Both the position numbers and the translations under genes were made by a program. This document shows, piece after piece, positions 39,201 to 43,519 of a stretch of 64,000 nt of DNA; the stretch's first letter is position 1, and each line of letters begins with the position of its first letter. Source of the DNA: Blastobasis lacticolella (lineage: Eukaryota; Arthropoda; Insecta; Lepidoptera; Blastobasidae); assembly GCA_905147135.1 (NCBI GenBank), contig LR990065.1:1860001-1924000 (forward strand), in the 5' to 3' direction. The notes under the pieces are model-generated. The model saw only the letters and a list, made by a program, of their open reading frames with translations. It was not told the origin of the DNA and ran no database searches.

Positions 39201-41129
39201 TTCAGAACACCAACTAATATAAGTAATAGTTACATAGTTATATATAGCGAAGCCATTAAACTGTGCTCGCAGGTTATTTAAATGATCCGGCTCGAAGGAC
39301 CATGTACAAGATCGAGGTTGATCAGGTCAGCTGAAGAAAGAAATACACACAAACTAGACATAATAAACCGTTTTATTAACTAGTTGCGTACAGTGCAGAA
39401 AAATATTTACCAAAAACTTTTAAACCTATTTAAAAAACGTTCCACAAATTAGCCACCGCGGTTTACAAATTCAGAAAATCTGAATCAACGCCATCTTACG
39501 TTAAATTAAAGTACTAAAACTCGACTTAATAGCTAATTGCCGCCATCGTTACGGCTTTATTACGACATCTAACAATTGCCTTGACTATCACAATATTATA
39601 CAATTGGATACTAGTAGTAAGATTATAGAGTAAACAGAATTAATTCTGTTAAAAATAATGTTGTAATAAATCGGATTGTAGTGTAAAAATCATATCTCTT
39701 CTTCCTCCTTCGTCTGCCAAGTCAATACCAAGGCGGACCCCGGAACCTCGTGAGCACAACCGGGACATAAACGCCAAGATATATTTTTCCCCTCCTGTCT
39801 TACACAGTACCAAGTCTCCCAAGTCGTCGGTATCACGGCGACCCATACTTTAATAATTTATATTATTACTGTCATAAATAAATAAGCTGACAGCGCCCTC
39901 CTCTCTTCCAGTTGGAGCCGTTCCCCGAAGAGGACCAAGAGTTCCCCAACCCGAAGCTGCTGCTCACGCCCGAAGATATCCCCGGGGACAAACTCTCCAA
40001 CGGGTCCCCTCCCTTACTGAACAACGTGCATACAGCTGAGGAGGAGAAACTCTCCCCACAAAAGCCTGACAACTTCGCCAGATCAGCTAGTGCAGCCCTC
40101 GTCCGCACACAAGAGGAACGGGTTAGAAAAATCTCCACGCCAGCGTCGTCCCGACATGGACTCCAACACATAGGCAGTAAGGTCTCAAATCATATGCCCA
40201 GCAATCCGTCGTTTCTAGAATCCGTGCCGGAAGGGAAGAGCAGCAGAGCGGGGTCGGCCGAAGCCTTTAGTAAGAAGCTTACTGTGCCCAAGACGCCGAA
40301 ACGTAGTCCGTCTACTTCCAGCTTCCAGTACATGTCGACCCCTTTCCACGGATCCACGCTATCAGCCTTCGAGAAACCCAGCGAATTCGCCTCCCAGTTC
40401 AGTCTGAAATCCGTGACGGACAGCTTAGCGCCCATCACGTACTGCTGCGGTCTAAGGAAGAAAGGCAGAAAAGGCGACGACGCTAAGAAGGAACCTAACA
40501 AATACTTCGACCACCAACTCCTGAAGGACCCAATCTATTTAGTGATCCTAATATCGAACTGCACATGTGCTATATCGTACACGAACTTTATACTGCTAGT
40601 ACCGTCGTACGCTAAAGAGTGCGGCTTCTCCAAGAACCAGGGCGCATTTTTGATATCGATAATATCGGCTCTAGATCTGGTGGGTAGAATCGGTGGGTCG
40701 GCATTGTCTGACATTATAACTACCCCCAAAAGATACTTCTTCATAACAGGACTGCTCCTATCCGGCTTGAGTCTCTCGTTGGTACCTACAGTATCGAGCT
40801 ACTGGTCAATAAGTGTGTTCTGTTCATTTTTCGGAATAGCTTCTGGCGTCAACGTTGGCGTCACAGCCCTTGTCATGACCGAGATGCTGGGGACAGAAAG
40901 GCTCATGTCCTCGTACGGGATCAGCTTGTTCATGAACGGTATTTTACAGCTCATAGGGCCGCCGTTATGCGGTATCTGGATCGAGTACGCCGGGTCGCAC
41001 AAGTCACTTTTCGTGACACTTGGCATCATATTGGTGCTGGGCGCCTCTTTGTGGTGCTTCGTACCTCTCATTAACAGGCGGAGGCGGAATGCCGAAAGGC
41101 GGAAAGAATGTTTAGAAGAGAAGGCGTAG
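12166..41129 (+). CDS. Monocarboxylate-transporter-like (SLC16, MFS) gene, 5' incomplete, two alternative last exons
   Basis: Seen: five exons (12166-12288, 14442-14585, 15822-15948, 19392-19571, 21551-21677) join in one frame with phases 1, 1, 2, 2 and 0, giving 233 residues with six hydrophobic segments. The last donor is in phase with two large terminal exons, 31913-33217 (434 residues) and 39912-41129 (405 residues), each adding six more segments and a stop. Family knowledge: the PDGKWGW motif just before TM1 corresponds to the SLC16 signature, a Lys in TM1 (14480-14482) sits where MCT1 has its substrate-binding Lys, and Asp and Arg four residues apart in TM8 match the conserved MCT pair. 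Such proteins carry monocarboxylates or related small molecules across the plasma membrane; the substrate here is unknown. The N-terminal residues and promoter were not found: exon 1 starts with the last two bases of a codon, so an upstream exon must exist. Which member of the large insect SLC16 set this is cannot be told. Confidence 0.9.
12410..13300. repeat. Composite inverted repeat in intron 1
   Basis: GGGGGATTTTCAGACAGCTA...CTAGATGGCGCTGCTTAGAC recurs in reverse at 18830-19070. Inside, CCATTGATTTACTACCAACC (12616) pairs with GGTTAGTAATAAATCAATGC (13180), and a perfect 11-bp hairpin AAGGACTGCTT/AAGCAGTCCTT is at 13117-13149. A large non-autonomous DNA element is likely. Confidence 0.5.
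13441..13690 (+). mobile_element. Family E repeat
   Basis: TAGCCAGGCATTTGACCGCC to ATCCGCGACATAAGGATGAA; lacks the 3' part seen at 770-1185. Confidence 0.6.
13866..14092. mobile_element. About 227-bp palindromic MITE (family K)
   Basis: GATTTGGCTGGAGCCGACCA...CAGTTGCAGTCGATACTAAT, with its reverse complement at the other end. Other copies are at 17330-17485, 17521-17732 and 28034-28270. Arms are about 80 bases. Confidence 0.7.
14096..14230. mobile_element. Family N MITE
   Basis: ATAAGAAGAGACTTGGCGGG to TTCTTTCGTGACGCGGGTTA, directly after the family K copy. A degenerate family E piece at 14318-14440 follows, ending near the exon 2 acceptor. Confidence 0.65.
14442..14585 (+). CDS. MCT-like gene, exon 2 (TM1-TM2)
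   Basis: The exon starts after GAATTCCAG and ends CTGG|GTAAGT; its 144 bases are 2 + 47 codons + 1. It encodes TM1 with the sequence LVNILIPGTIKSSGVLLVEF, whose Lys aligns with the substrate-binding Lys of MCT1, then an FNEVFNVSQSASSG loop and TM2 ending CYFLYSSLG. A degenerate family E repeat ends within about 30 bases of the acceptor, so the intron end was probably reshaped by insertion. Confidence 0.9.
14610..14890 (+). mobile_element. LINE 3' end
   Basis: GTCACTGTGTGTTTCCTTCC, TGACGATTGAAAGAGAAATG and AATAGAGAAATTTTGA. The same block, ending AATAAAGAAATTTTGAATTT, is at 61733-61970. Pol II-like polyadenylated tail. Confidence 0.55.
14948..15260 (+). repeat. Family E fragment then dispersed repeat
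   Basis: TTTGACTGCCATCTCACCTG to TAAGTACCTATCCACTC, then ACTGAACGGATGCGGTTTTT, a common retroelement 3' block. Confidence 0.45.
15280..15614 (+). mobile_element. SINE family B, full-length copy
   Basis: CTTGGCGTTAATGTCCCGGT to CTCGCTTACGAGTTGG...CCGCCGACGCTC, in intron 2. Followed by a family D copy at 15636-15768 that ends about 50 bases before the exon 3 acceptor. Confidence 0.7.
15822..15948 (+). CDS. MCT-like gene, exon 3 (TM2 end, TM3, start of TM4)
   Basis: The acceptor is CGACATTGCAG and the donor CTTCAG|GTGAGA; 127 bases are 2 + 41 codons + 2. The product begins GPLSSILSVRWSFKTVTLIG, matching the GPLSSIL...R.VTLIGG block of animal monocarboxylate transporters between TM2 and TM3, and ends ISYMYFS, entering TM4. 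Both boundaries are fixed by phase with the neighbouring exons. Confidence 0.92.
15955..16600. mobile_element. Repeat split by a 407-bp inverted-repeat element
   Basis: The outer repeat (GCGACATCTATCGCTCCAAT...CGACGATCAACTGTCGG) occurs without interruption at 20075-20260. The insert, 16105-16511, starts TATATATGTCGCAGCCGGAT and ends with its reverse complement; arms are about 90 bases and also pair around GAGTTTACGGAGCTCCTCC. Confidence 0.7.
16690..16912 (+). mobile_element. Family C repeat
   Basis: CGCGGGTGTCGTACATGGCG to GTCCTGCAGTGGAGTGTTAT; the GGCCGTGTGG end is replaced. Confidence 0.6.
16917..17150 (+). repeat. Dispersed repeat (AACGCCATCTAG type)
   Basis: GGATTTCTACATGTTA and ACAACGCCATCTAG recur at 46765-47000 with similar flanking AT-rich DNA. 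The stretch 17151-17325 shows nothing. Confidence 0.45.
17330..17732. mobile_element. Two family K MITEs side by side
   Basis: A diverged copy at 17330-17485 and a well-preserved one at 17521-17732 with arms ACCGACCAACCGTCAGTTGC and their complement. About 35 bases separate them. Confidence 0.7.
17794..18760. mobile_element. Penelope-like element fragments in head-to-head inverted pair
   Basis: Left arm 17794-18221 and right arm 18334-18760 are near-perfect reverse complements of about 427 bases around a 112-base spacer. Reading out from the centre, each arm encodes RRLDGLEAIEVNRMKKDNI and ends SPILNYFK with a stop (18111 on minus, 18444 on plus). On the minus strand the frame extends through the spacer with TFAEHLNKENHIFNPDNGIK and LHIAGKG, which resembles the C-terminal GIY-YIG endonuclease tail of Penelope-like retroelements. 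Both arms contain CCTGAAGATGAG...CGAAACCGG in the 3' region. Confidence 0.75.
18820..19237 (-). repeat. Intron 1 composite repeat (reverse) and family C copy
   Basis: AGCGCCATCTAGTGAGGCAC (18998) is the reverse of the block at 12460. At 19070-19237 a family C copy reads ATGGAAAACGTTGCTGCCCA to GCCGGACACCACACGGCCAC. A T-rich run leads to exon 4. Confidence 0.55.
19392..19571 (+). CDS. MCT-like gene, exon 4 (TM4-TM5)
   Basis: The exon starts after ATCCTCCAG and ends TACCA|GTGAGT; 180 bases are 1 + 59 codons + 2. It encodes a Gly-rich TM4 (FGAMVGTGAGLAFPPTVYIV), then TSYFVRLRGLANGICMSGSA and TM5, ending RWLLETYGYQ. The R-LRGLANGI and SGSAFG motifs are typical of SLC16 proteins at the cytoplasmic TM4-TM5 loop. 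Confidence 0.93.
19600..19740. mobile_element. Palindromic MITE, partial
   Basis: TATTATATTAGACGGGACTT, GTTTTCCCGACGTTTCGGTA and CACCGTGGTCACGAG. A complete palindromic copy is at 26205-26360. Confidence 0.55.
20045..20300 (+). repeat. Uninterrupted copy of the outer repeat seen at 15955
   Basis: GTAGCGACATCTATCGCTCC through GACGATCAACTGTCGGACCC. It gives the empty-site version for the insert at 16105-16511. Confidence 0.65.
20335..20905. mobile_element. LINE C-terminal fragments
   Basis: 20385-20545 (+) has ACCAGCTGGATGCGGAAGGC and GGGGGAGGCCTGTGCCCAA. 20752-20905 (-) reads RANKLATKDAGDRAKWARSS on minus, the same tail as at 58265. Both are remnants. Within the first, GCAGTATCATACTGCCGCCA (20382) echoes the transporter's exon 4 (19516). 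Confidence 0.55.
20935..21032 (+). mobile_element. Family D repeat
   Basis: AGCAGTCACCGCAGCCTATG to CCCACGCGTTGCCGACCCCG. Confidence 0.6.
21155..21385 (+). mobile_element. SINE family A
   Basis: CACGCAAGAGGTCCCGGGTT to TGGCGCTGTGTGAATTTGTC; the first part of the head is missing. It ends about 165 bases before exon 5. Confidence 0.7.
21551..21677 (+). CDS. MCT-like gene, exon 5 (TM6 and start of cytoplasmic loop)
   Basis: The acceptor is CAACTCCACAG and the donor CCGCAG|GTGAGT; 127 bases are 1 + 42 codons. It encodes TM6 (GAVLILGGIMLNVWAAALLF) and the first residues of the large TM6-TM7 loop, ending in the acidic VEEDEDLPQ. The exon ends in phase 0, so it can join either last exon without a frame change. 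Copies of its 3' end and donor recur in the intron downstream (21785, 22077, 22552). Confidence 0.92.
21655..22620 (+). repeat. Irregular duplications of the exon 5 end and its donor
   Basis: TTTGCCGCAGGTGAGTCAGT or a close match occurs at the true exon 5 end (donor 21678) and again with donors at 21792, 22084 and 22579. The last copy repeats the final 27 coding bases of the exon with one change (22552-22578). Following segments such as GAGTCGGTGGGTTTGAAAGA also recur, so the units are about 110, 290 and 495 bases apart with insertions between them. Confidence 0.85.
22325..22520. mobile_element. MITE inserted within the duplicated donor region
   Basis: GGCTATTGGCTATCTCAGTG and GAGTAGAGAAGAGCTAGATA. 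The latter block recurs at 56838-56925 and the former, inverted, at 23100-23250. Confidence 0.4.
23016..23404 (-). mobile_element. SINE family B split by a MITE
   Basis: CTTACGGTGAGGGAAAACAT...CCATGATCCAATCT, then an insert at about 23093-23253 with ends GGGCTATTCAGTTGACAACT and AGTGAGATAGCCGATAGGCC, then CTGGTCAGGTTTCCCTGG to GGGACATTAACGCCAAGATG. Confidence 0.65.
23583..23836. mobile_element. 254-bp MITE with terminal inverted repeats
   Basis: GTAGCCGTATTCACAATG at the left and CATTGTGAATACGGCTAC at the right are perfect 18-bp inverted repeats. Sub-terminal TTTCGAATCATT and GGCTCGGAAATCGG extend the arms loosely. Confidence 0.8.
23840..25100. other. No gene; AT-rich intron
   Basis: No coding signal. 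Contains poly(A) runs at 24540 and 24720 and a block (TTTTGAAAATGAAACAACAT, 24575) matching in reverse the block at 29060, so probably old retroposons. Confidence 0.4.
25104..25426 (+). mobile_element. SINE family B, full-length copy
   Basis: TTGGCGTTAATGTCCCGGTT to GGGATTCGAACCCGGTGCCT...CACCGACGCTTC. Confidence 0.7.
25740..25870 (+). repeat. AATACTGCTGTGCTATTGGA repeat
   Basis: GTCAAAATACTGCTGTGCTA and GTAAAAGGGCGGATCTATTC recur at 31595-31745 and 33540-33690, each time with CAGCCAATGACA in the better copies. Non-coding. Confidence 0.45.
26105..26200 (+). mobile_element. Short Penelope-like 3' end fragment
   Basis: Shares TTTATTAAATTGCAACCGGT and the AAGTGGAACTAGTGTACA end block with the outer ends of the inverted pair at 17794-18760, with the middle deleted. 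Confidence 0.6.
26205..26360. mobile_element. Palindromic MITE, 155 bp
   Basis: TATTATATTAGACGAGATTT, ACGCGACGTACCTTTTCGAT and the inverted AAAGGTACGTCGCGTGTAAG...GTCTAATATAATAAT. Nested in the inverted-repeat element above. Confidence 0.7.
26661..27440. other. No gene; AT-rich intron
   Basis: No coding signal. 27350-27480 (AGACGTTTAGGAGACCCCAC, AACCTGGCACAAAAA) is the start of a repeat whose second copy is at 54410-54515. Confidence 0.4.
27360..27740. repeat. Repeat with a family N MITE inserted
   Basis: Flanks GACATTTCGCAGCGATAGTA (27473) and CCTCTTGTGTGGGTTGTAGA (27631) are parts of one repeat. The family N MITE fills 27495-27630. In the copy at 54410-54885 the same position is filled by the 257-bp MITE. 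Confidence 0.6.
28034..28270. mobile_element. Family K MITE
   Basis: TTTGGCTGGAGCCGACCAAC to TCCAGCCAAATCGGAGCGTC, with AAAGTCGCTTTTGG in the arm. Confidence 0.7.
28265..28810. mobile_element. Second large inverted-repeat element
   Basis: GAGCTGTTTTCAAGACTAGC (28285) and GAAGCTAGTCTCGAAAACGG (28785) are the inverted ends. The centre has a GTGCAACCATGGTCGTA/TACGACCATGGACGCAC hairpin at 28555-28636. Confidence 0.5.
28811..29435. other. No gene; intron with poly(T) retroposon end
   Basis: TGTAGTTTCATTTTC followed by A- and T-runs at 29080-29120, the reverse of the block at 24540-24600. Nothing else recognised. Confidence 0.35.
29436..29686. mobile_element. Palindromic MITE (family M)
   Basis: TATTGCGCTTATTACATTTG...GTCCATTTTTGTATCACTTA and the reverse. 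Other copies are at 38578-38775 and a fragment at 34815-34870. Arms are about 100 bases with a short spacer. Confidence 0.75.
29803..30160 (+). mobile_element. SINE family B split by a short inverted-repeat insert
   Basis: GGCGTTAATGTCCCAGCTGT...GGTAGATCAG, then an insert at about 29881-30030 with ends CACGACTAGCACAATTGTCC and CACTTGTGCCAGCCGTG, then TTATTACAGTGAAGCGACTG onward. Confidence 0.6.
30379..30560. mobile_element. 182-bp MITE
   Basis: TAAGAGTGTAGTTCTGAATC at one end and GATTCATAATAACACTCTTA at the other; GAAGTTC motifs repeat inside. Confidence 0.65.
30691..30947. mobile_element. 257-bp MITE (family G), copy 1
   Basis: GTAGAGCTCGTCTAGTCTAA...ATGACGCGCCCCACTA, ending GGGGCGCGTCATTTTAAATT...GACGAGCTCTAC: terminal inverted repeats of about 37 bases. 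Copies at 37196 and 54519 have exactly the same length. Confidence 0.85.
31000..31400. repeat. Repeat block (GTGCCAAATGGATTGGCAAT)
   Basis: AGTTCGTGCCAAATGGATTG and GATCGAGAGATCAATGACCG recur at 42110-42310, 42640-42740 and 43360-43510. Also AATACTGAATGTGGCGTAAA, matched at 27900. Non-coding despite short open frames. Confidence 0.45.
31560..31760. repeat. AAGGTCTGTTGCCAAAATAG repeat before exon A
   Basis: Imperfect internal inverted repeat AAGGTCTGTTGCCAAAATAG/CTATTTTGACAGCAGACCTC, 31599-31700. The same element is at 33540-33690 after exon A, so exon A is bracketed by two copies. Confidence 0.5.
31913..33217 (+). CDS. MCT-like gene, alternative last exon A (loop, TM7-TM12, stop)
   Basis: The acceptor is a strong tract ending CCCAATTCCAG. 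The exon opens in phase 0 with DDILFEEEEPIETYN and stays open for 434 residues to TAG at 33215. The first half is a charged, Ser-rich cytoplasmic loop with a conserved STPFHGSTLSAF block. Six hydrophobic segments follow at about 32617-33165: TM7 near SSSTVAISCTNFIILL, TM8 with SALDLVGRIGG (Asp and Arg four residues apart, as in MCT1), then TM9 to TM12, and a basic tail ending AEDAVKV. The TM region is more than half identical by eye to last exon B. Confidence 0.93.
   Translation, partial: DDILFEEEEPIETYNMSDISYDTGEKKAQDDKKELNQKESHPIPITNGDNTEPRTFTSENRDVLRSLTSERIDISRNPSDKPIPSNPADRDAKLKKEFSDRNLPKANSQHCMPSLSSQNQLRQNLSRRKLSNTRPIAKPYSSTSITKLGSQEFGRRLSVVPPKRNYSTSSFNYVSTPFHGSTLSAFDQPNVFASQFSLKSVTDSVADVAYCCFCCKVKKKEKSANKFFDISLLTDPTYLIILLSSSTVAISCTNFIILLPSYAKNIGFDKDQGAYLLSTVSALDLVGRIGGSALCDLNFMPKSFYFVGGLFFSGLTLAIIPFLSTYTSISIVCACFGLASGVNNSVTTLVMAELLGVERLMSTYGISLFVNGLLQLIGPPICGVWFERAQNYFAMFITFGFIFIGGSALWLLMPFINRHKKKVAARQAEDAVKV
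33536..33700. repeat. AAGGTCTGTTGTCAAAATAC repeat after exon A
   Basis: AAGGTCTGTTGTCAAAATAC...ACAAGCATTTATTTGACATC. It lies in the probable 3' UTR of last exon A. Confidence 0.5.
33748..33753 (+). terminator. Candidate poly(A) signal for last exon A
   Basis: AATAAA lies about 530 bases after the stop at 33217, just past a repeat that carries TGTTGTCAAAATACTGC. A second candidate is in AT-rich DNA near 35909. Which is used cannot be told from sequence. Confidence 0.35.
33754..34950. other. No gene; AT-rich DNA after exon A
   Basis: No coding signal. TTTTTATTCTGCGCAGTGAT at 34337 is a family D-like remnant, and 34815-34870 is a family M fragment. Confidence 0.35.
34960..35445. mobile_element. 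Inverted-repeat element, about 485 bp
   Basis: TACACGAAATATACTCTCAT...TCATCTGTTATTTAA on the left pairs with TTAAATAACAGATGAGGGTA...CTTTCGTGTAATGCGC on the right. ACGGAAATATTGGTAA and CACCGATATTTCCGTT pair near the centre. Confidence 0.55.
35446..35960. other. No gene; AT-rich DNA
   Basis: Contains several T-runs and TTTTAAATAAAATC (35905), a possible distal poly(A) signal for exon A. Nothing else. Confidence 0.35.
35968..36070 (+). mobile_element. Family S retroposon, 5'-truncated
   Basis: CCCCAGGATGGGGTGTTACT to CATACGCTAAT, flanked on both sides by GGTTATATA, a target-site duplication. Confidence 0.6.
36075..36290. repeat. Repeat with GCAAACCGCTTGTAACAG block
   Basis: ACAAAGCAAACCGCTT here and AAGCGGTTTGCTTTGTCTCA at 36918 are inverted partners, with CCACATGGTTTCCCCGAGCT against GGGGGGAACCACGTGGCAAA. 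The two may be ends of one element from 36110 to 36940. Confidence 0.45.
36372..36545 (+). mobile_element. Dispersed element (ACTAGCGGACCCGACAGACG type)
   Basis: TAGCGGACCCGACAGACGTT to AAAATCGGTCCAGTCGTTTG. Nearly identical copy at 63483-63690, which continues into CATACACACTCACAGAAGAA. Confidence 0.6.
36995..37095 (+). repeat. 5S-rRNA-like SINE fragment
   Basis: AAGTTAAACAATGCGCGCCG...AACTGGATGGGTGACCGTTT resembles the 3' half of 5S rRNA better than the copy at 600-745. Confidence 0.45.
37196..37452. mobile_element. 257-bp MITE (family G), copy 2
   Basis: Well-preserved ends GTAGAGCTCGTCTAGTCTGA and TTAGATTAGACGAGCTCTAC, extendable to AAGTAGAGC/GCTCTACTT. Confidence 0.85.
37480..37760. 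repeat. Family D-like repeat
   Basis: GGGGCCTTTGCCTTTTTGCT and ACCATCAGGTGGCCCGCTTA; interrupted near 37585-37675 by AT-rich DNA. Confidence 0.45.
37762..37945 (+). mobile_element. LINE C-terminal fragment
   Basis: GGATCGACGATCTGGCAAAG, GAGCTGGATGCGGAAGGCAC and GGCCTATGCCCAGTAGTGGG, ending in GATGAT. Same tail as at 2448. Confidence 0.6.
38068..38220 (+). mobile_element. SINE family B, 5' part
   Basis: CATCTTGGCGTAAATATCCG to AACCTGACCATATTC; the tRNA-like end is lost. Confidence 0.55.
38578..38775. mobile_element. Family M MITE, second copy
   Basis: GCGCTTATTACATTTGGCAA to GCAATATGTAATAAGCGC. Confidence 0.7.
38790..39180 (-). repeat. Family D-like and retroelement-derived repeat
   Basis: CGGCAGACAAACAGGCAAGC and AATGCGTTGCTCGTCTCTG on plus; on minus short retroelement-like peptide blocks (NVLPATVFPLDYDMGSFKR) related to family E. 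The stretch 39181-39911 has only a family B fragment at 39715-39782. Confidence 0.45.
39912..41129 (+). CDS. MCT-like gene, alternative last exon B (loop, TM7-TM12, stop)
   Basis: The acceptor is CCTCTCTTCCAG. The exon opens in phase 0 with LEPFPEEDQEF (a Leu codon, not a start) and runs 405 residues to TAG at 41127. The layout matches exon A: acidic opening, Ser-rich loop, the STPFHGSTLSAF block, KSVTDS, then TM7 (SNCTCAISYTNFILLVPSYA), TM8 with SALDLVGRIGG, TM9-TM12, and a basic tail NRRRRNAERR. The loop before the conserved block is largely different from A. No exons for TM1-6 are seen between 33218 and 39911, so this exon most likely uses the shared exons 1-5, skipping exon A over an 18.2-kb span. 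Confidence 0.9.
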   Translation: MEPFPEEDQEFPNPKLLLTPEDIPGDKLSNGSPPLLNNVHTAEEEKLSPQKPDNFARSASAALVRTQEERVRKISTPASSRHGLQHIGSKVSNHMPSNPSFLESVPEGKSSRAGSAEAFSKKLTVPKTPKRSPSTSSFQYMSTPFHGSTLSAFEKPSEFASQFSLKSVTDSLAPITYCCGLRKKGRKGDDAKKEPNKYFDHQLLKDPIYLVILISNCTCAISYTNFILLVPSYAKECGFSKNQGAFLISIISALDLVGRIGGSALSDIITTPKRYFFITGLLLSGLSLSLVPTVSSYWSISVFCSFFGIASGVNVGVTALVMTEMLGTERLMSSYGISLFMNGILQLIGPPLCGIWIEYAGSHKSLFVTLGIILVLGASLWCFVPLINRRRRNAERRKECLEEKA

Positions 41130-42840
41130 GTCAATTAGGGTATGAGTTTGGTGACGTTTTTAAAGTTTAATTTGCGGGTGCAGCGAGGTCCGTGACGGTT
41201 AGGTTGCGGAGGTTCTGGCCGACGGTGACGATTTACCATCAGGTGGACTGTTTAAAATTTTTATAAAGGTGGAGAAAACACTTAGTACCTAGTTGAAGCA
41301 ATACATTTGTATCGCTCTCTCGGGCCAAGTCGGTCCAATAGAGAATTAGATGAGATATTTTGTGGGTAGACGTAAGCTTTTGTTTCAAGTGTACCCACCA
41401 TCTTTCTCTACCCTCAACTTTGATTATGTTAAACCTTTATGCAAGTGCAGGCGCAGCGTAAAGTCGTGTTATGCATGTAATGTGTTGTCGGGGGCGGCCA
41501 GGATTAGGGTGGCGTTAGTGACGCTAGCCGCCTGAGCCGCACGACACTGTCGCGACGGTCGGAAGTGAACCTTATCAGCCGAAACCGTATGTTGAGATAA
41601 CCCGTGGCACGCTGCACCCACCTATGTAATATAAAGCGGATCGAATAACAGGGATAATTATTTTTATTGTGAATTAACTAATTTACGGGTTTGGGTCATT
41701 GTTGGGTTCATCTTAGATAGAGGAATGGTTTTATCTTAGAACAGTAAGGTGCGTCTTTTAACTCAATAAATTTACTATCTATAGCGATGCCACCTACGGT
41801 ATTTGGCTCACGTTTTTTGGTTCTCATAGCTAGAGACATTCGAGTTGGCATTCGACAGTGAAGTGTGGAAGAATAGCGGGGAGGCCTTTGCTCCCAGCAG
41901 GGGGATGATTCTGATATAAATGAATAAATAACCTAGAGGCAAAAGTTAGGAGTAGGAAATCTGGCCGTGGTAGAACCTGTGATTGACCGCTCTGATGATC
42001 TAGCTAGAGGGAAGAATAAGGTTTCCACCACTAGGTAATCATATTGGCATATCAATATCCTGGTTACGCTGTCGAGCACGAGAGCCTGCCTTGAGCATGG
42101 TCCAGGAGAAAATTAACTGACATTTGATAACTTTGTGGCACTGTAAATGACTTGCTTGAGGTCAGTGACCGCTACACCGATTGCATGGCGAACCTTACGA
42201 CGTTCGTGTAATTTTGAACACATATATGGCATCGCTTTGCGCGTATAGTTCGTGCCAAATGCATTGGCAATTGCGTGCCTTGATCTCTCGATCAACTACT
42301 GGCATTTCTTAAAAATTCCAAGAGTACTGGAATTTATAAACTTTTGTAAACGGCATGAGCATAAGTGCCATTTCAAGAAAATTTTCCTTTGCCGGTATTT
42401 GGTGCATCTTTAGCCAAAATCAGGTTGCTAAAAGAAGTTAGCATTAGCTATCGCGTATGCCCAAAGGGCTCGTGCTTTACCCCCAGGGTATTGTTATATA
42501 ATAAGTGAAAATTTAATCAACAAATGCTATAAAAACCGTTTAACAACTGTACTGTAGTGCAAAGGAATATAATTCTTAAGGTAATCATACACATAATATG
42601 ATACGTATCTACCTTGCATGCTCTTGCATGTACCTAAACTAAAACTATTTTAAAGACCGCTCACAAATTAGTTTTGACCTAGAGATCGATGTCCGCTATT
42701 GCCAAGCCATTTGACGCGGACTGTAGCGTCATTTATTACGTATTGGGCGAAGAGTATGGACGTATACATATACGTAGAAAGCATAGTTTACGCCGATCTA
42801 CCAGCGTTAGCCGAACGTGGTTGATAAGTTACGATCTTTA
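41130..42840. other. No gene; 3' region of the transporter gene and repeats
   Basis: The first 640 bases may be the 3' UTR of exon B. 42045-42115 is a degenerate family B piece; 42110-42310 and 42640-42740 belong to the GTGCCAAATG repeat. The short frame at 41350-41535 shows no family resemblance. Confidence 0.4.
41765..41770 (+). terminator. Candidate poly(A) signal for last exon B
   Basis: AATAAA in ACTCAATAAATTTAC, about 640 bases after the stop at 41129. The 3' UTR between them has no clear repeat copy. Another AATAAA-like site is near 41925. Confidence 0.35.
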
Positions 42841-42844
42841 AAAG

Positions 42845-42967
42845 GTTTTTACGGGGTCGGCAACGCGTGGGCGATGCCCCTGGTATTGCAAACGTCCATA
42901 GGATGCGGTGACTGCTTACCATCAGGCAGGCCGCATGCTTGTTTGCCTACTCGGTGGTATAAAAAAG
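42845..42967 (-). mobile_element. Family D repeat
   Basis: ACGGGGTCGGCAACGCGTGG to CTTACCATCAGGCAGGCCGC, in reverse orientation. Confidence 0.6.
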
Positions 42968-43127
42968 GTCTTTCTCCGATCGGAACTTGTCGGCGCTGTT
43001 CAGCAGAAATACAGAGACTTTGTACCGACTGTGCGCGCCAACTACACGCGTCAAAGTCTGTAGTTAGTCCCAAATGGATTAGCGTGTGACTCAACTTATG
43101 GCATTTTTTCAAGAAAAAATAAAATAA

Positions 43128-43345
43128 TAAATGTGCTTAGACGATGCACACAGCGCCATCTAGCCCCAAAGTATAAAATCTTGTGTTATGGGTGTCAGAA
43201 AACTGATTAACTACTTTTTTTTAATACATACTTATGATACATACACCCGTAACAGAAATTATAATTCACTATTTCAATTTTTGCCCGGCCGGGAATCGAT
43301 CCCGGGACCTCTGCGTGGCAGGCCGGTTAACCAACCAGGTCGTAA
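43128..43345 (-). mobile_element. SINE family A
   Basis: ACACAGCGCCATCTAGCCCC to GGAATCGATCCCGGGACCTC and a partial head TTAACCAACCAGGTCG. Confidence 0.65.
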
Positions 43346-43519
43346 AATACATGAACATTGTTATAAACTTTTCTATTTCGTTCAATCGTAGCGAATACAA
43401 CTATATAAAGCGTTACGGCTATCGCTTTTGACTATTTACAAATTAGTTTTGACCGAGAGGTCAATGTCCGCTATTGTCAATCCATTTGGCACAGACTATA
43501 GCTAGGTTGACGCGCTAGC

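Noticed and set aside
39912..41129. Last exon B as an independent gene starting at TTG
   Set aside because: TTG follows a strong acceptor (CTCTCTTCCAG), the product lacks TM1-6, and the phase fits exon 5 of the upstream gene.
41350..41535. Small Cys-containing frame after exon B
   Set aside because: It lies in the probable 3' UTR and has no similarity or signal that I can support.
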